This document shows positions 61,705 through 64,000 of a stretch of DNA of 64,000 nt, piece after piece (the first letter of the stretch is position 1; every line of letters begins with the position of its first letter). Origin of the DNA: Bacillota bacterium (GTDB taxonomy: Bacteria > Bacillota > Clostridia > Peptostreptococcales > Anaerovoracaceae); NCBI GenBank assembly GCA_021769295.1, contig JAETTD010000003.1, positions 1-64,000 of the forward strand. Direction: 5' to 3'. Under the pieces are notes generated by a model. That model did no database searches and was not told the DNA's origin. It saw only the letters and a list, made by a program, of their open reading frames with translations. Position numbers and translations under genes: made by a program.

Positions 61705-63447
61705 CGATTGTGCGGCATAAAGGCGTGAATAAAGTCCGTCTTTGGCAATCAGTTGGTCATGGCTTCCCACTTCTTTAATTTCTCCGTCTTCTATGAGAAC
61801 TATGCGGTCTGCATCCTTTATTGTAGCTAATCTGTGAGCTATTATGAGAGCCGTCCTTCCTTCGGAAAGTTCTCCGAAAGCCCTCTGAATCTGTTGTTCC
61901 GTAATGCTGTCAAGAGCTGAAGTCGCCTCATCAAGTATCAGTATAGGCGGATTTTTAAGGAATATTCTCGCTATGGAAATACGCTGCTTCTGTCCCCCTG
62001 AAAGAAGGGTTCCACGCTCTCCCACATAGGTGTCGAAGCCCTTGTCCATATTCATTATGTCGTCATATATTTCAGCACGTCTTGCAGCCTCCGCCACCTC
62101 CTCGAAGGTGGCTTCCGGCCTTCCGTATCTTATATTTTCAAAGACGGTGTCCGCAAACAGGAACACATCCTGCTGCACTATTCCTATGTTGTTTCTCAGA
62201 GAACTCTTGGACACATCCCTTATGTCCTTGCCGTCTATTGAGATGCTTCCGCTTTCCACATCATAAAATCTCGGTATGAGCTGGCAGAGGGTCGTCTTGC
62301 CGCCTCCCGAATGTCCCACTATGGCGATTTTCTCTCCCGCCTTGATGTCGAGGGACACGTCTTTCAGTATATCTTTATCGCCCGTATATCCGAACGCTAC
62401 ATGCTTGAGCTCTATATGGCCCTTGACATCTTTCAGCTCTTCGGCATCCTCGGTCTCCTTTATGCTCGGATTTATCCTCATGATTTCCGCAAAACGCTTT
62501 AGGCCGGCGATGCCGTTGGTGAATATTTCGGCGAGAGTTGCCAGCTTTCTTACGGGAGTTATAAAGGTAGTGATATACAAAGTGAAGGTTATCAAATCTA
62601 TATAGTTAAGCCTTCCCTCCATGATAAGCCAGCCGCCGAAAGCGATTACGGCAACCTGAAGCATGCATATGCAAAACTCCAAAGAGGCATTGAATCTGCC
62701 CATGGCTTTATAATAATCGGTCTTGGAATTTTTGTAAGTTTCATTGGAACGCTCAAATCTCTCATAATCCACATCGGTATTATCAAAAGCTTTGGAAGTT
62801 TTCATTCCCGATATGGTGGACTCAATATCCGCATTGATGTCGGCCATGCGCTGCTTCACCTTGCCGGAAGAACTTACCATGCTCTTTCTGCACAGGATGA
62901 CCACCGCAAGAAAGAGGGGTATCATTACGAGAACGATAAGGGCCAGCCGCCACTCTACGGCGAACATAACTATCAGTGCGCCTATTATCGTGGCAACCGA
63001 AATGAGCAAATCTTCGGGGCCGTGGTGAGCAAGTTCGGTGATTTCAAATAAATCACCGGTAAGCCTGTTCATAAGCTTTCCCGTCCTGTTTCTGTCGAAA
63101 AAGTCAAAGTCCAGTTCCTGGAAATGCTTATAAAGATCCTCTCTGATGTCTGCTTCCACACGGATTCCAAAGGTGTGGCCCAAATAAGTTATTATATAAT
63201 TAAAAACGGCTCGCAAGCCGAAAGCCGCTGTCATAATTATCATCACCGTGAAAAACACCTTATACATTTTTCCCGGCAAAAGGTCGTACATTGCAAAGCG
63301 GCTTACAAGGGGAAACGAAATATCTATAAGCGCCACCATAAATGCACAGCTCATATCCAGTAAAAACAGTTTTTTATGTGCTCCGAAATATGACAAGAAT
63401 ATCCGAAGCAGTGATTTGTTAAAGTCTTTTTCCTTTTTTTCTGTCAT
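61693..63447 (-). CDS. ABC exporter, fused permease and ATPase
   Basis: An N-terminal membrane domain with six predicted helices (about residues 15-310) is followed by an ABC ATPase with Walker A GHSGGGKTT, signature LSGGQKQR and Walker B ILILDEATSALD. This is the half-transporter plan of the MsbA/LmrA group that exports lipids, peptides or drugs as a dimer. No partner gene is adjacent, so a homodimer is likely. ATG 63447 (584 residues) is used, with GAGGTG before it; the open frame runs on to 63606 but only through repeat array A5. Substrate unknown. Confidence 0.9.
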   Translation of the reverse strand: MTEKKEKDFNKSLLRIFLSYFGAHKKLFLLDMSCAFMVALIDISFPLVSRFAMYDLLPGKMYKVFFTVMIIMTAAFGLRAVFNYIITYLGHTFGIRVEADIREDLYKHFQELDFDFFDRNRTGKLMNRLTGDLFEITELAHHGPEDLLISVATIIGALIVMFAVEWRLALIVLVMIPLFLAVVILCRKSMVSSSGKVKQRMADINADIESTISGMKTSKAFDNTDVDYERFERSNETYKNSKTDYYKAMGRFNASLEFCICMLQVAVIAFGGWLIMEGRLNYIDLITFTLYITTFITPVRKLATLAEIFTNGIAGLKRFAEIMRINPSIKETEDAEELKDVKGHIELKHVAFGYTGDKDILKDVSLDIKAGEKIAIVGHSGGGKTTLCQLIPRFYDVESGSISIDGKDIRDVSKSSLRNNIGIVQQDVFLFADTVFENIRYGRPEATFEEVAEAARRAEIYDDIMNMDKGFDTYVGERGTLLSGGQKQRISIARIFLKNPPILILDEATSALDSITEQQIQRAFGELSEGRTALIIAHRLATIKDADRIVLIEDGEIKEVGSHDQLIAKDGLYSRLYAAQSLQD

Positions 63448-63519
63448 AATACACCTCGGGGTTGTCGTACAGTCGACTGCAAAGGCGGCCGAAGCGGCAG
63501 CGCTGCCTGAATTGTAAAG

Positions 63520-63740
63520 TGCCGCAAATTTAAGAAAATCTCCCATCTGCGGCACTTTTGTTACCTTATTTCCATCCAAAATGCCGGAAACTAAGAAAAT
63601 TTTCAAATTTACGGCAGTTTTACCCTTCCTACGGCTTATAAAATGCCGTATTTAAAAGAAATTGCGAACTTTACGGCAATTTGAGTCCTATCACCGTTGT
63701 CAAAATGCCGCAATTCAAAGAAAATTTAAGGTTTACGGCA
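63520..63740. repeat. Inverted-repeat array A5 (family A, four units)
   Basis: Units at 63520, 63582, 63644 and 63706, exactly 62 bp apart, each 35 bp with TGCCG and CGGCA ends; the first has the compensating arms TGCCGCA/TGCGGCA. The three full spacers are 27 bp. The array separates the RidA gene from the exporter. Outside it, 63448-63519 and 63741-63853 contain only short dyads such as GGCAGCGCTGCC. Confidence 0.9.
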
Positions 63741-63853
63741 GTCCCGCTGCTCACTGACCAGCAAATCGCCGCTCGCCAGCCCGCAGCCTGCATCATTGCC
63801 AACTTCGCATAGCTGACTGAAAAACCGGCTGTGCGACAGTCCTGTCTTTTATT

Positions 63854-64000
63854 TTAGATATACGCGATTACTTCGATTTCGATAAGAACATCTTTAGGAA
63901 GTCTTGCAACTTCTATGGCTGATCTTGACGGATAGTCGCCGTCAAAATAGCTTCCGTAAACCTCGTTTACGGTTGCAAAGTCGTTCATATCCTTGAGAAA
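63854..64000 (-). CDS. RidA-family enamine/imine deaminase (3' part)
   Basis: The last 48 codons are present, reading [18 protein letters not shown] and ending [18 protein letters not shown] and IAYI. This is the C-terminal half of RidA (YjgF) with the conserved R-x2-EVARLP motif. RidA destroys reactive enamines released by PLP enzymes such as threonine dehydratase. The 5' part is beyond the window edge. Confidence 0.9.
   Translation of the reverse strand, partial: FLKDMNDFATVNEVYGSYFDGDYPSRSAIEVARLPKDVLIEIEVIAYI

Noticed and set aside
63448..63606. Upstream extension of the ABC exporter
   Set aside because: The extra 53 codons run through array A5, have no ribosome site, and the family start is at ATG 63447 with GAGGTG.
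1..64000. tRNA or rRNA genes, insertion sequences, prophage genes
   Set aside because: No cloverleaf, rRNA motif, transposase, integrase or phage protein could be recognised in any gap or ORF.

Overview
The window comes from a low-GC-type Gram-positive anaerobe, most likely class Clostridia. The evidence is a PolC-type replicative polymerase, the Firmicutes order pyrH-frr-uppS-cdsA-dxr-rseP-ispG-polC followed by rimP-nusA-ylxR-ylxQ-infB-rbfA-nrnA-truB-ribF, a PyrR-type pyr leader, FeoAB, and many oxygen-sensitive enzymes. An amino-acid fermenter is a reasonable guess; genus cannot be assigned. All genes but one read on the minus strand.

Layout in window order: the 5' tip of a minus-strand gene; repeat array A1; a Nudix CoA-pyrophosphatase-like gene and a small P-loop protein; rlmN with two fused ABC ATPase/permease genes behind a promoter carrying a 23-bp palindromic operator; array A2; a catabolic operon (10.3-19.4 kb, transcribed downward) of P-loop protein, four-subunit 2-oxoacid:ferredoxin oxidoreductase, CoA-transferase, enoate-reductase-like flavoenzyme, aminotransferase and MFS carrier, closed by a sigma-54 activator gene. 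That operon starts at a good -24/-12 promoter with a 37-bp inverted repeat upstream, so the activator probably controls its own operon. Array B1 follows, then dagK-like and feoB-feoA, element D1, and the pyrimidine operon pyrC-carB-pyrK-pyrD-pyrF-pyrE-pyrB (no carA) with an attenuator leader; array A3; DnaJ-like, DUF5685 and Mrp genes; one plus-strand acyltransferase; a dynamin-like GTPase, a ferredoxin-like protein, a pyridoxamine-kinase-like gene and carD; array A4; pnp and rpsO; the nusA-infB operon; element D2 and array C; the polC-to-pyrH operon; array B2; a rod-shaped RNA candidate; an ABC exporter; array A5; and the 3' part of a RidA gene.

The most unusual feature is what fills the gaps. 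All eight intergenic gaps of more than 300 bp hold an array of spaced inverted repeats. Family A has 19 units in five arrays: 35-bp units TGCCG-N25-CGGCA with 27-bp spacers, a 62-bp period that is exact everywhere except one 63. Family B uses GTTGGC/GCCAAC in 36-37-bp units with spacers of about 45 and 16 bp. Family C is a third sequence with a 62-bp period. The motifs are unrelated but the geometry (half-sites about 30-31 bp apart, near three helical turns) is shared. No cas genes or transposase accompany them.

Other points: PolC lacks the internal DnaQ-type exonuclease domain; PyrB carries a PyrI-like zinc tail; a 21-bp perfect stem lies between rpsO and pnp; and the feoA ribosome binding site is buried in a hairpin. 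Everything here was read by eye without alignment or folding software.
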